Assembly (NCBI GenBank): GCA_043228905.1
Contig: JBHGNT010000020.1
Span: 9,362,001 to 9,426,000, forward strand
Direction of reading: 5' to 3'
Length of the DNA: 64,000 nt
Origin: Azolla caroliniana
Taxonomy: Eukaryota > Polypodiophyta
Numbering within the stretch: position 1 is the first letter of the stretch; the number at the start of each line of letters is the position of its first letter. The position numbers were made by a program, and so were the translations under genes. Positions 1 to 10,713 of this stretch are shown piece by piece. The notes under the pieces were generated by a model. That model was not told where the DNA came from and did not search any database. It was given only the letters and a program-made list of their open reading frames with translations.

Positions 1-2337
1 GATCCAACGTCTTAGTACTACCGAAATGTCCAAATGTATGGATGTCGTGACAATTTTGGACGATTGGAAGGTGATAGGAGCAATTGGGAACATACACGTG
101 CTTTTTAAAGAATAATAAACCATCATGATATTTGAATTGTCGTTTGTCCATACCTGGTTGTTGAGATTGGGAATAGGATGCCCGAGAGGCATCAATTTGC
201 GCTAGAATGGCTTGAGCAAAACTATCCATCTTCAAGTTGGCACGTATGGCATTGATAATCCGGGAATCCAATGGAGTGTGAAAAATCCGCGTTGTGTGCA
301 AACGTGTTTGTCCCAAGATTACCTGCTTTTGATTATCAAATGCTGGATCACCCGGACGAGGTGCAAGCTAGGAACGTCGCGATAGTGCATCTGCTTTTCC
401 TTGCTGCTTCCTCGGCCGATATGTGATTTTGAAGTCAAAATGCGTGAGGAATTGGGCCCACCGAGCTTGTCGTCGATTTAGTACACGAGCGTTTTGGAAG
501 TAAGCAAGATTTTTGTGATCACTAAAGACAATGACCTGATGAGGAGAGCCCTCTAAGAAGTGCCGCCATTGTAGAAACGAATCCACGATGGCTAATAACT
601 CCTTGTCATGTATCTCGTAGTTAATTTCCGCGGCATCAAATTTGTGTGAGTGGAAAGCCACAAGATGTAACTTTTCTTTATCTCCTTGTTGTGAAAGGAT
701 GCTACCGAGGGTGAAATTTGATGTGTCGGCCTCTATGATGAATGGTTTGTTTGTATCCACATGGGCTAGAATAGGAGCTGATGTAAAGACTTTCTTAAGA
801 TGCATAAAAGCCATGTCCGCTTCATTGGACCAAAGAAATGATTGTCCCTTCTTGGTAAGTTGTGTGAGAGGTAAAATAATCTTCGAGTAATCTTGTATAA
901 ACTTGCGGTAGAAGTTAGCAAAGACTAGGAAACATTGCACATCTCGTAATGAACGTGGAGTTCGACACTCTAGCACAGTTTGGACTTTAGCTAGATCCAT
1001 GGAGATGCCTTTTGAGGAGATGACGTAGCCTAGAAATTCCACTTGCTTGCAGTCAAAGCTACATTTTTCTAGTTTGGCATAAAGACCATGCTCTCGGAGT
1101 CGTTTTAGTACTAATAGTACATGAGAATCATGCTCTTCTTGGGTCTTCGAATAAATCAATAGATCATCCAGATAGATGATCAAACAAATATCCAAGAGAT
1201 CTCTGAATATATCATTTGCCATGTGCTGGAAGACTACGGGCGCATTGGTTAGAACGAACGACATAACGATATAGATACTCGAAGTGCCCATATCGGGTGC
1301 GAAAAGCGGTCTTCCATTTGTCTCCTGGTCGGATCCGCACGAGGTTATATGTTCCTCGTAAGTCGATTTTTGTAAAAAACTTGGCACCATTTACACGTTC
1401 TAATAGACTTGATATAAGGGGAAGTGCATACCTATTCCGAATGGTGACCTTATTCAAGCCGCGGTAATCAACGACGAGATGAAGGGATCCATCTTTCTTT
1501 TTGACAAAGAAAATGGGTGCACCGGCCGGAGATTTCGAATGACGAATAAACCCACTTGCCAAATTCTCTTCTATGTAGGCTCGAAGGACATCCAACTCGG
1601 TTGGTGACAAGTTGTAAATCGGTCCCCACGGTGGCTCTGTTCCTGGTTGTAAATCGATGGGAAAATCATAGGGACAATGATGAGGAAGAGTACCAGCTCT
1701 GACCTTGTCAAATACATCAGCATAAGCATGATATTTCGCGGGAAGTTGAACTAAGGATTCCTTTTTAATAGTGTTGGAAGGATGTACTGATATTGCAAAT
1801 AGAAACATTGACTCCATGTGTCCTTCTTCGCGTAATTGATGGAGCAAAATGGTCGAAACTCGATGAGTAGATTCTTGGGGTTGTCGATACCGGACTTCTC
1901 TTGTTCTCCAATCTATGTCTGGATTATGTACTTCAAACCAAGGTAATCCCAGGACAATGGGATGCTCTGGACTACTAATTATATTAAATGATACCACACA
2001 CACAAAGCTATCTAGGACAACCTGAATGGGTTCTGACTCTTCTACGATATACCCAGAACCAATGGGACGACCATCAATGACTACTACAGATGCGGGCCAA
2101 GGAAGTTTTCTTAAGGATATATGAGAAGCTTGGGCAAAATTCCGATCCATGAAACAAGAATTGGCTCCGGAATCTAAAAGTGCTAAGACATGTACTGGAG
2201 GGGTACTTTTAGTACTAATCATGACTTGGGCTAAGAACACATTGCTAACTTTCTTAGAGGGATTGGAACCACTGATGGGCTGCACAGATCTAGGGATGTC
2301 CAACCAAACAACTCCTATTTTGGCTGGACTTAGTCGT
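1..2337 (-). pseudogene. Gyp-A pol remnant (protease, RT, RNase H, start of integrase)
   Basis: Protease comes first, with a retropepsin-like LLDSGANS motif near 2150-2175, then RT and RNase H, and the sequence leaves the window in the HHCC region of integrase. The RT core with YLDDLLIYS lies near 1150-1180. Reading is split into two overlapping frames: the protease/RT part (1212-2303) runs into a frameshift near 1265-1275, and the rest of RT plus RNase H continues in another frame (368-1390). RNase H residues are recognisable (a FIIEADTS segment near 730-755). The order protease-RT-RNase H-integrase is diagnostic of Ty3/gypsy. It is not expected to make a working product. Confidence 0.9.
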
Positions 2338-3458
2338 TTAAATCTTCCTCTAATTGACTAAGGATTTCAAATTTGTTTGAGATACTTGGGTTATCAGTAT
2401 TATTAATACTATCAGACACTCCTAAGGGAATTGACTCGGGTTAGTACAGGATACTATTTGATTTACCTGTCTTCTTGGCCTATGGGGACAGTTGATGGCG
2501 ATATGCCCTAGTCCACCGCAATAAAGACAATCGATTTGCACGTCATCGTTGCTTTTCTTCTTCCGATAACGGGCCACTTCGACGCATGGTGTCGATCTCC
2601 ATCGGCGTTGGAGTATTTGCTTGAGATACATCTCATGCAACCGGTTTAGTTGCGATTGAGGCGTATGTGGGCTCTGGCCTAGTCCGTGGCATTTGAAATT
2701 GACGTTGTGAACGTCGTTCGAAAAGGTGTTTGTCACATCAGACCGCTTGATTGATTGTCTCTGTTAGAGATTTTGGTTCTTCGGGAAAGGTTAAAAGTAA
2801 ATCTTTGATGTCGTTTCGTAGGCCGTAGCGGAACTACTCCATTAGTGCTTGATCATCCCAGGGGATATCTGAGACGAGTAGACGGAAATCCGCCGTGTAG
2901 GCAGAGGCTGGACGATCGCCTTGACACAATCGTCGGATTTTGTTGATCGTTGTCCTGATGTTGTCGGTATCTCCAAAGCAGGCTTTAAACTCGCTAATAA
3001 AGTCTTCAAAGTTATTAAGCAAGGGAGTTTGTTTTTCCAAAAGTGGAGCAAACCATGCCAAGACTGAGCCGTTGAGCAACGTGCCTACTAGGCCTACTCA
3101 GAATGCATCAATGGGGTATCGGGAAGGATGCATTTGCATGACTAAGCATAACTGATTAAGGAATCCTCTGAATTGTGAGCGCGTTCCATGGAATTTCACA
3201 GGAAGACCAATCTTGGGTTCTTTATGAAGTCCTTGGCGACTTGATCCTTGTTGTTGTAACGCTACGATGGTTGCTTCAAGTTGTTGTACGCGTAACGCTA
3301 ACTCCCCATGTTGTTGTTGCGTGTTGTTTTTCTAAAGCAATTTGTTGAAGATCCCCTAACAATCATTGGTTTTCTTGTTCGAATGCAATGAATTTTTCTT
3401 TTAGACATTGTAGCTCAGAAAAAACGGATTGATATTCCTGGGCGCTAACAGTAGCCAT
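2330..3458 (-). pseudogene. Gyp-A gag remnant
   Basis: This is the degenerate counterpart of the intact Gyp-B gag. The start codon lies at 3456-3458 (a MATVSAQEY-like start). The capsid region is recognisable ([13 protein letters not shown], about 3020-3079) and so is the CCHC knuckle (CLYCGGLGHIAINC, about 2480-2525). In-frame stops break it; one replaces the Gln codon that Gyp-B has after ALME (near 2833). The pieces at 2422-2736 and 2834-3079 are the longest open parts. Confidence 0.9.
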
Positions 3459-3528
3459 AGTATTGGAAAAAGGGGTAAGAGGATGAGGGAAATTGAAAAG
3501 AAGATCAAAGGGGGAAATTGGTTCAAAC

Positions 3529-3614
3529 TGTCATGAATAGTACTAAAACAGAGAGAGAATTAGTACTAGAGAAGGGAAGTACTATTTGTACTAAGAGGAC
3601 AGATTGCGTAAGAC

Positions 3615-3663
<49 letters not shown>

Positions 3664-3959
3664 ATGATAACAAATGATATATTATGTGAAGAGTAAGTAC
3701 AAAATAGCTATCAGAGGCTTAAGAGTGGCGTTGAACCAATTTGGTTTGAAATAATGCCTTGTGCCTCTTTTTATAGTGTTCTCAGGAATAGTCCTGAAGC
3801 TTCTAGAATGTTCTAGAGAAATCTAAAATATACAATAATTTTCTATAGTAAAACTTAAATTAAAATAAAATTATATGTATTATAATAGATAATGTAATGG
3901 TCAAGAGCTTGATCCATATAACATAAGGTTATGGGTTCGAGTCTTGCCATATCATGACA
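3529..3959 (-). repeat. Gyp-A 5' LTR (431 bp)
   Basis: The LTR reads TGTCATGATATGG at its start and ends ATTCATGACA, next to a gag leader. It matches the LTRs of Gyp-B and Gyp-C. It holds a TATAAAAA box (3767-3774), a (GA)n microsatellite (about 3619-3659) and, at its 5' end read on the plus strand, a tRNA-like stretch with a B box GGTTCGAGTC (about 3934-3943). Minus-strand bases 3742-3731 are the exact complement of the leader bases 3526-3515 just outside the LTR (see the self-priming finding). Confidence 0.93.
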
Positions 3960-4660
3960 TCCATAACCCTTGAACTATCATATTCACCTTTAACCATATT
4001 TACCAATAATTCCCATAAATAATTTCATGTAAACCCTTTGTGAATTTAAATTCCAAGGATGCCCTTCAGGATGGGGCTTTCAATGCATTCAAACCATGGA
4101 GAGTCCTTCATCAAGCTGGAGTGTTGAGTTTCGACTCATTGTTGCGGGTTCAATTCCCATCATTTGTTAATTTTCTTTCACTAATACTTTTTCATCTACA
4201 ACTTGAATTCGCAATTCGAAAATTTCGTCACAAACTTTGAAAAATCCCCAAGACGTTCATGCACCAAGCACTTTGACATGAGATTTCGAATTCATCTTTC
4301 AAATTTCCATTGTCATCTTTGTTTGATAGAGAATCAAATGAATCCAAGCTTATGACCTTTTCCCTTTTATTAGAGTACAAGAAGTTTTAGATACATAAGT
4401 TTTTTTATAAAATCGGCAAGAATTTACCTCAATCTCTTGATGGGCTTAAGTTTAATATAAAACTCATTTAACAAATATAAACCCTAATACAATAAGTCTA
4501 TGTGGCTTGATCCCAAGATACGATTGTTTCTCCCACAAAAGAGAATAATACTTATATATTCAAAATGAGCGATTGAGATATATAGGAAAGGAAAGAGGTC
4601 AAACGAGTGTTGGGAGGATATCCTCAAGTTTAGGTGTAATGAGTTTATGATTGATAGTTC
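3960..4660. other. AT-rich intergenic DNA with one tRNA-like B box
   Basis: No convincing gene. Around 4103-4172 there is a tRNA-like stretch ending in GGGTTCAATTCCC, a good pol III B box, but the upstream A box is poor, so it may be a decayed SINE head. The remainder is AT-rich sequence with short chance ORFs only. Confidence 0.4.
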
Positions 4661-5870
4661 AATCACCTCTTGTCATCGTGGTCTCCTACATGCCCTCTTG
4701 ATTCGTTATCTCGCAACAAACTCCTCATTAACTAAGCATGGGTGTCTCTCTCAAAACTTAGATCCCCAACAATGAACTCTTATTTTCCTTTTATAGGTTT
4801 CAAAGGCCATCACCAAAAATATTAACTTCTTGCATGTGTTGCCATTTCTCGCCGACACTCAATTTTTGCAAAAGTAAATTCCTCCTTTCATTTCATTTCA
4901 TTCCTCATTCGTATATAATGCACATTATAAATCACCCCCAAATCACCATTTCTCTCTCATCGTCCATTATGAAATTCGAAAACTTACACCTTATCATCCC
5001 AAGAATCAAACCTACCTAACTAACCTTATTACTTCTTTAACCATAACTTTAACCTATCATAAGCTCAATTTTAGACACTTTCCTCTATGCATACCACATC
5101 ATGACATTGTCTCGTGCGTTTCAAAGTAAGAAGGTCAAACACTCTCACTTTCACCTCGTTGCCATTATCTCAAAATTGAAAAGAGATCAGGAGAGGTTGA
5201 GCTAAAGTTGACCACAATGTTGCACTCTATGTTAATAAAGAGATAATGAGCTTTCTACCAATGACTACCCAATACACCAACTCCACACAAAGAAAGGTGG
5301 GACCAACTCTTCCTTTTCTCCCTCTTATTCTGTCTTATCACTATCTTCTTCTAATGTAAAACCCAATGTTACAATCTCTTAGTTGTCTCTAGATACCTAT
5401 GTAGGTAGATGGATATCTTGTAAACCCATTAAAAAACCTGAATATACATTTGAGGAAATGATCCCCACATGCTCCAACATTCAAAAACTCTACATGAGAA
5501 TGTCTTTCAACTTCACCATCAAATATGAAAGAATTATTCATTTCCCAAATTTGTGCAACCCCCCAAATATTGTGAAAATTGGAAAAAGATCTAAAGATTC
5601 TCATTTTTGAGACCATTTTGAACATATTAGAGAGGCATCAAATAAGAATGGGATAACACTCGCTAAATCTCTGATAAGTACTTCCAAATTATATGAGCTA
5701 TAGGGCATTTAATGAGTCTATATGTACTATCTTCTAGTTGAATGGTGCGAAGAAAGCATGTAAGGTTGAACCCTATGGGAGCCCACCAATCATGAAATTT
5801 CTCCATATGAGTAACTTTGCACAAAATAGAAAATGGGAATGTAAACCGCGTTCCAATATTCGCCACCATG
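4661..5870 (-). repeat. LINE-type 3' remnant and its flank (inverted copy of 36704-37950)
   Basis: On the minus strand, 5869-5663 encodes a stretch like the zf-RVT zinc-binding domain downstream of LINE reverse transcriptases (LEDSTYRLIKCPIAHIIWKYL). It is followed by a second conserved piece (5625-5389, with FLKCIFRFFNGFTRYPSTYIG). The same peptides occur at 49566-50070, so this is a dispersed family. The section 4661-5516 is present again, inverted, at 36704-37950. Stops and frameshifts are frequent. No poly(A) tail or target duplication was found. Confidence 0.6.
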
Positions 5871-7682
5871 TTGCATTTGACTTACATACAATCCGGACAT
5901 GCAAAAACAATGAAGCCACTACATGATGACACAATATATTTGTAGTAGCCTATAACAAGCATGTACCATCCTTTAGTTGCGAATCCATCAAAGGAGCACC
6001 ATTTGCGTTCATTGGCAAAGATCCATGTGGGCCTCTTCGTACCCTCTAGTTGTCCTTGCTAGGTTACACACTCTCAAGGAACTGTCCTCAAAGGGTATTT
6101 CTTTTCCGCGTATTCTTCTGATCTTAACTCTACTCTAGGCCCCTTTTTCCTCTAGCAACTTTCGTTATGGCCGACACACATTCCTTATATGTCATGCCTG
6201 GACAATGTGGTGGGTCTATTACTATGACTACTACTACTTCCTCTTGATCTTCAACGCTCCAAAGAAGCATGAGATTATTTTGGAATGAGAAGGAAACTTC
6301 GTCTTTCTCGATCTCTCTCACATAACACCCAACCTTGACCGTCTAACTTGCTTTGAGCTTCGTTTCTTGCTTGGTTATTTTTGAGAGATTCCTTGGTGTA
6401 TGGTCAAATATGGTAGAGGAAGAAGAAGAAGAAGAAGAAGACCCAAATGGTCAAGATGAATAGGAAGGCTTGGCTTTCATAGAGGGAAACGTTGTTAGAG
6501 TTAGTTTTGTTAATCTCTTATAATATTTCAAAGATAAATTCATCCACTACCTACATCTTCACAATGAGCTAACCCTAAGTTGAAGATAAGGAAAATGCAA
6601 GCCGTGAGTCTGCAGATCAAGCAAGCACGTTTTACCATAACCTACATGTAATGTACAAGAAAGGGCTATGTAATGGCTTCTTCGATTTCAGACAACATGC
6701 TTGTACAATAGCATGTAATATCCATCTCATATTCTTTTGTCCCTTTCTTGCTTGCGAATGTATAATAAACCACTTCCTCTTCCTATAATGTACATGCTCC
6801 AATAAGTTATATCTAAGGCTTCTCTTTACTGTCTTGTTTTATTTTCCCTCATGCTATGAAATATCTCATTGTATTGATCAGCTATGGATTGTTGCAGTAC
6901 CGGTATACACACTGGAGGGCCAACTTTCTTACTTCATTCCAAATTATTTTCTTCAATCTGACATACATTTTTCATATTCCATCTATTCTCTTCATTTCCT
7001 CACCCGTTCCTATTCTACGTGAAATGATGTCTCTTCCCTAGGACGGTGTATACAAATGATCAGAAGCTTAAGCCAGAATTACATGAGGATATGGATTTGT
7101 ATTAATTAACCAGCCAAAAAAGATAAGGCGCTGTAAATTTCGTAATGTTGTGCAAGTACATGCTCAGGGGTACACATTGCCTTTCGATCTATTATCATTC
7201 ATCTCGATTGTCATTCCTTTTGCAAGTATATAAGTGTTTTGATTATGAGTATCTAGATCCCTACATGCTTGTTTCAATAAGCAACACGTCTGTGTGATAG
7301 TGGATTAGTGAAGAATGTGCGCCTGACTGTACATCAATATAATCATTGCTTGCTAATAAAAAGAAGTATAATATAACCAAGTCCTCCCCTAGCCTAACTA
7401 TTCCTTAGGACAAAAAAAGGATGTTGGGAATAACTAATAAAGAGCTCCTTCTTCCGTAAGTTTCCCAATATGATGTATAACCACTACTATTGCAAACCAC
7501 CGCTATAATAATATATGTCTGACATCAATATTCAGCTTCTCTATTAGTCTAACCCGCTTATCAATCGTCCCGTTTATTTGCCGTCCTTAAGAAGTTAATT
7601 ATCACCGCCACACCAACAAACTAGTGCATCAAACCAAGAGAATGATTGTGTTCCCGGATGCTATGTTAGGAATATGGAACTG
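5871..7682. other. Intergenic DNA, nothing recognised
   Basis: AT-rich sequence with only short ORFs in all frames. The one simple feature is a (GAA)n microsatellite at about 6419-6444. I see no gene, LTR boundary or RNA gene here. Confidence 0.5.
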
Positions 7683-8140
7683 AATCGGGATGATTTAGAC
7701 TTCCTACACAATTAACAATAGATGAAACCACAAGACAGAAAATGGGAGTACACCAAAAATTTTATGTGGAAAACCCAAAATAGGGAAAAACCACGGGAAC
7801 CATAGGTTCCAAAAAACTTTACTATGATCTGAGTACAACCCAATACAACCTCTCTAGATTTTCAATAGAGGAATGTATCTACCTCAAGGCGATGACCTTG
7901 GTTACAACCTTCACCCAATCGGGTGGATATAATAACAACGATTACAAACTGAGTACAACCTCTCTAGGTTTGGACTTGAGGAAATGTACTACCCTCAAGG
8001 TAACAACCTTGGCTATAATCTTCACCTGATTGGGTGGATAAAACAACCAAAGGTACAATTGAGTATAGTCTCTCTAGGTTTGGACGAGAGGAAATATATT
8101 AGCCTCAAGGCAACAACCTTGGATACGAAGTTTTTGCTTC
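7683..8140 (-). repeat. Copia LTR-like tail with three ~100-bp tandem repeats
   Basis: The segment from 7697 closely matches 20084-20314, which adjoins a copia gag remnant, so it is probably the 3' part of a copia LTR on the minus strand. Inside are about three degenerate units of a ~100-bp repeat starting near 7835, 7950 and 8058. Each contains a CTCTCTAGRTTT motif, ACCTCAAGG, ACAACCTTGG and (in the first two) a GGGTGGATA end. The other LTR end was not found. Confidence 0.55.
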
Positions 8141-8640
8141 AGGATGTCAAAATAATGTAAATTTTTTATAGAAGTACATTTCCCGTCTGGAGTTTATAAC
8201 GAGGAGCATGTAGGAATTTTCAATTCGTGAATCGGAGTTCAAAAGCCCAAGATACATGTTTCAGAAGGATTCATGCAACTCGAGACACAAATATAATTAT
8301 GTCAAAAGGGGGAGTCGAAATGAAATAAGAGCCATTTTTGTAATTTCTCAAATGTACAACTACAAAATCGAATTTGTAGAATTTCTAAATAAAATAAAAT
8401 AATAAATATAAAATAAATTGCCTACATGTTGGGCGGTTGACCCCCCTTATAAAAGCACTCCCATCGTGGCTAAATAGGGGGGAAGGGTAAAGGAGGGAAA
8501 GAGGGGAGAAGAAGAAGAGAGAGAAGAGGAAGAAAAAAGCGAGTGAAGAAGTTCGTGTGGGTGCGGGATGTAGAGCTCGCCCAAAAAGATGATGGCTTGC
8601 ATTTTAAAGGAAAGAAAAGGAAAGCAAGGAAAGGAAGAAG
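8141..8640. other. Intergenic DNA with a TATA-like, purine-rich stretch
   Basis: A CCTTATAAAAGCACTCCC stretch at 8446-8463 is followed by about 130 bp of GA-rich sequence. This looks like an LTR-type promoter but no LTR ends were identified, so no function is assigned. Confidence 0.3.
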
Positions 8641-8860
8641 TTGAAGAGGTGTATTTCAAACACCTCTTTGCAAACAAAAGGTCGTGAGTTTGAATACTCT
8701 CAAAACAACTTGTTTTGGTAAACAAATTTTATAAGATAAATTTGGTATATATAAAGAGAAAGAGAAATAGATTAATAGAGGTTGAAGTGGTTTATCTCAA
8801 ACACTTATTCTCAAATAGAGGTTGTGAGTTTGAACCTTGCCAAGTACCTTTTGGCAAATA
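8640..8860 (+). repeat. Two tRNA-derived SINE-like heads
   Basis: Two related ~70-bp units (about 8645-8705 and 8780-8850) each have a tRNA-like layout: an A-box-like GAAGTGGTTTATCTC or GAAGAGGTGTATTTC, then about 45 bp later a B-box-like GTGAGTTTGAACCTTGCC or GTGAGTTTGAATACTC. This resembles plant tRNA-derived SINEs. No target duplication or 3' tail could be fixed. Confidence 0.5.
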
Positions 8861-9157
8861 AATATTGTAAGTGGTGTTTTACAAATAAAATTATTTTCGT
8901 GACAACTTTGCATATCGTGCCTTCTCGGCTTCTTGTCATCGCACCATCCACTGATCATCCCCGAGTCACAGAACCCCGACGGTTGCGACACACAACCATA
9001 ATCTTTGGCAAATAAATATTGTAAGTGGTGTTTTACAAATAAAATTATTTTCGTGACAACTTTGCATATCGTGCCTTCTCGGCTTCTTGTCATCGCACCA
9101 TCCACTGATCATCCCCGAGTCACAGAACCCCGACGGTTGCGACACACAACCATAATC
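8850..9157. repeat. Perfect tandem duplication, 2 x 154 bp
   Basis: Bases 8850-9003 and 9004-9157 are identical by direct reading; both start TTTGGCAAATAAATATTG and end CACAACCATAATC. The first copy directly abuts the second SINE-like head. Neither encodes anything recognisable. Confidence 0.95.
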
Positions 9158-9369
9158 TTTACAACAACGTTCTGTCTCTTGCTCTCGTACTCGGGCATTT
9201 TTTCTCTTCGTTTGCTGCTTTTCTCTCTTTATTCTCTCACTTCTCTGTTTTACCGTTGTCTCTAAGTTGTCTCTCTTTGTGTTGTCTCAATCTCTTAGTC
9301 TCTTTTGTTTCTGTATGTGTCTCCACGCCTTTTATATGTGTTTCTCTCGTTTTTGTGCAACGTCTCTTT

Positions 9370-9977
9370 TGTAGAAAAATAGTGAGGAATATTGCTCGAC
9401 CTCTACCGAGTCTTGAATCACTTCAATGAGAATGAAACATAGAAATGGGAAGTGGAGAGTGAACGCATGTACACACACACAACGATAGAGAGTACACAGG
9501 ATGTTTACGTGGAGAATCCCTAAGTGGGAAAAACCATGGGAGCCCACGGACTCCAACTATCACTATGAAGAAAAGGGTACAATCAAAGACTCAGAGGCAA
9601 TGACCTCGAGCTTTGTTTCTTCACCAACCGGCGGTTACAACAGAGTATCTCTCTGTATCTCACACTCTCTCCCTCTATAGCTCTCTATACAACAATATGA
9701 CAACAACATACAACAAATATAAGTGATTTCCCTAATTCATATTTATACTTATATGAACTTAGGGCTATTTACAAATATAGCCTCAATAGGCTTACTCAAA
9801 ACATATTTACAAATATGTCTTCTCTTCCGGTTCTCATCGGGTATATCCGATCCGGTTACCAGGTCTATTCCGGTTCTAACCGGGTCCATCCGATTCGGTT
9901 ATCAGATCTCTTCCGGTTCTCACTGAGTCCTCTTCATTCTTAACCAAATCCCATTTGGAGGGACCGATTTCCCAACA
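9370..9977 (-). repeat. Cop-A 3' LTR (608 bp)
   Basis: The ends are TGTTGGGAAATCGG (minus) and ...CTACA-type. It matches the 5' LTR at 18484-19045 but is longer because of an extra copy of the CCGGTTCTAACCGGGTCCATCC-type repeat near 9830-9900. Expansion of this short repeat is also seen in the related LTR at 63624. Confidence 0.93.
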
Positions 9978-9990
9978 ATCTCCCCCTTCA
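9978..9990 (-). other. Cop-A polypurine tract
   Basis: On the minus strand TGAAGGGGGAGAT directly precedes the 3' LTR start. This is the expected position and composition for the plus-strand primer of an LTR element. Confidence 0.85.
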
Positions 9991-10713
9991 CTTCGGCATG
10001 GGATGTCTCGACAGCCCGATCCGCTTTCGGCACGCGTCCAGCTTGTCGGTTGTCAACACCTTGGTCATCTATTATCCTTTAGGTTGGACAAGCCCTAACA
10101 CAGGGTGTCCCTATGGAACACTTCACTAAAGGGGGGTACGGTGAGATATGGATAGACCGTGGTATTGAATGGGTCTTAACCGGTTACTAACCGACACTGT
10201 TAATGATCGTAACACACACATAAGATTAATTATATTAAGCACAAAACGGTAACGAAATAGACACTAAACAATATGTAAAACAGTAACGCTTCTATTAATT
10301 ATCCGTCTCTGATTACATTCTTGTCGGGTCCTTTTATAGGTCTCTGGTTGAGTTACAAACTGGTGCCAACTGGCAACCGGCAATGATCCGGTCCGGATCC
10401 GAATCGGCATACCGATTCTGGGTCCGTCTGCCCGCTTCTCAAAATAACATAATACTTATTAATTATAACTCCCTATCCCTAATTAAATACCCCTTTCACA
10501 TTCTGGACTCTAACCGGCCCTTTGGTCTTGCCAGCCAACACATGGCACGCCCGTGCGATAATACATTATACGTCGAACCCACGGTTAGCCCTTTTCAATC
10601 GTCCTTCAAAATGTCTAGAATGCTTTGGCCCAAGGGTTCTAAAGGTTCTTTAGGTAGTCGCTCCATTTGTTGTGGTGGTTGCTTTTGCAAATGCTCTCCG
10701 GCTTGCTCCTCCT
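9991..10713 (-). other. Inserted LTR-like stretch in Cop-A
   Basis: Bases 9986-10070 are Cop-A sequence, duplicated at 13786-13870. From 10071 the sequence is unrelated. On the minus strand a TATAAAAG box lies at 10331-10338, downstream of a gag-like ORF, and GAAAAGGGC (about 10590) could be a polypurine tract. One reading is that about 10100-10585 is a 3' LTR of the inserted element, but its ends could not be fixed. Confidence 0.35.

Larger units (their letters stand above)
1..3959 (-). mobile_element. Gyp-A: truncated Ty3/gypsy chromovirus
   Basis: This is a Ty3/gypsy LTR retrotransposon on the minus strand, cut by the left edge of the window inside the integrase zinc-finger region. Read from right to left it shows the 5' LTR (3529-3959), a short leader, gag, protease, RT, RNase H and the start of integrase. 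It is collinear with Gyp-B (30634-36310) at nucleotide level, so it is the same family. Several stops and frameshifts make it a dead copy. Target duplication cannot be tested because the 3' LTR is outside the window. Confidence 0.95.
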
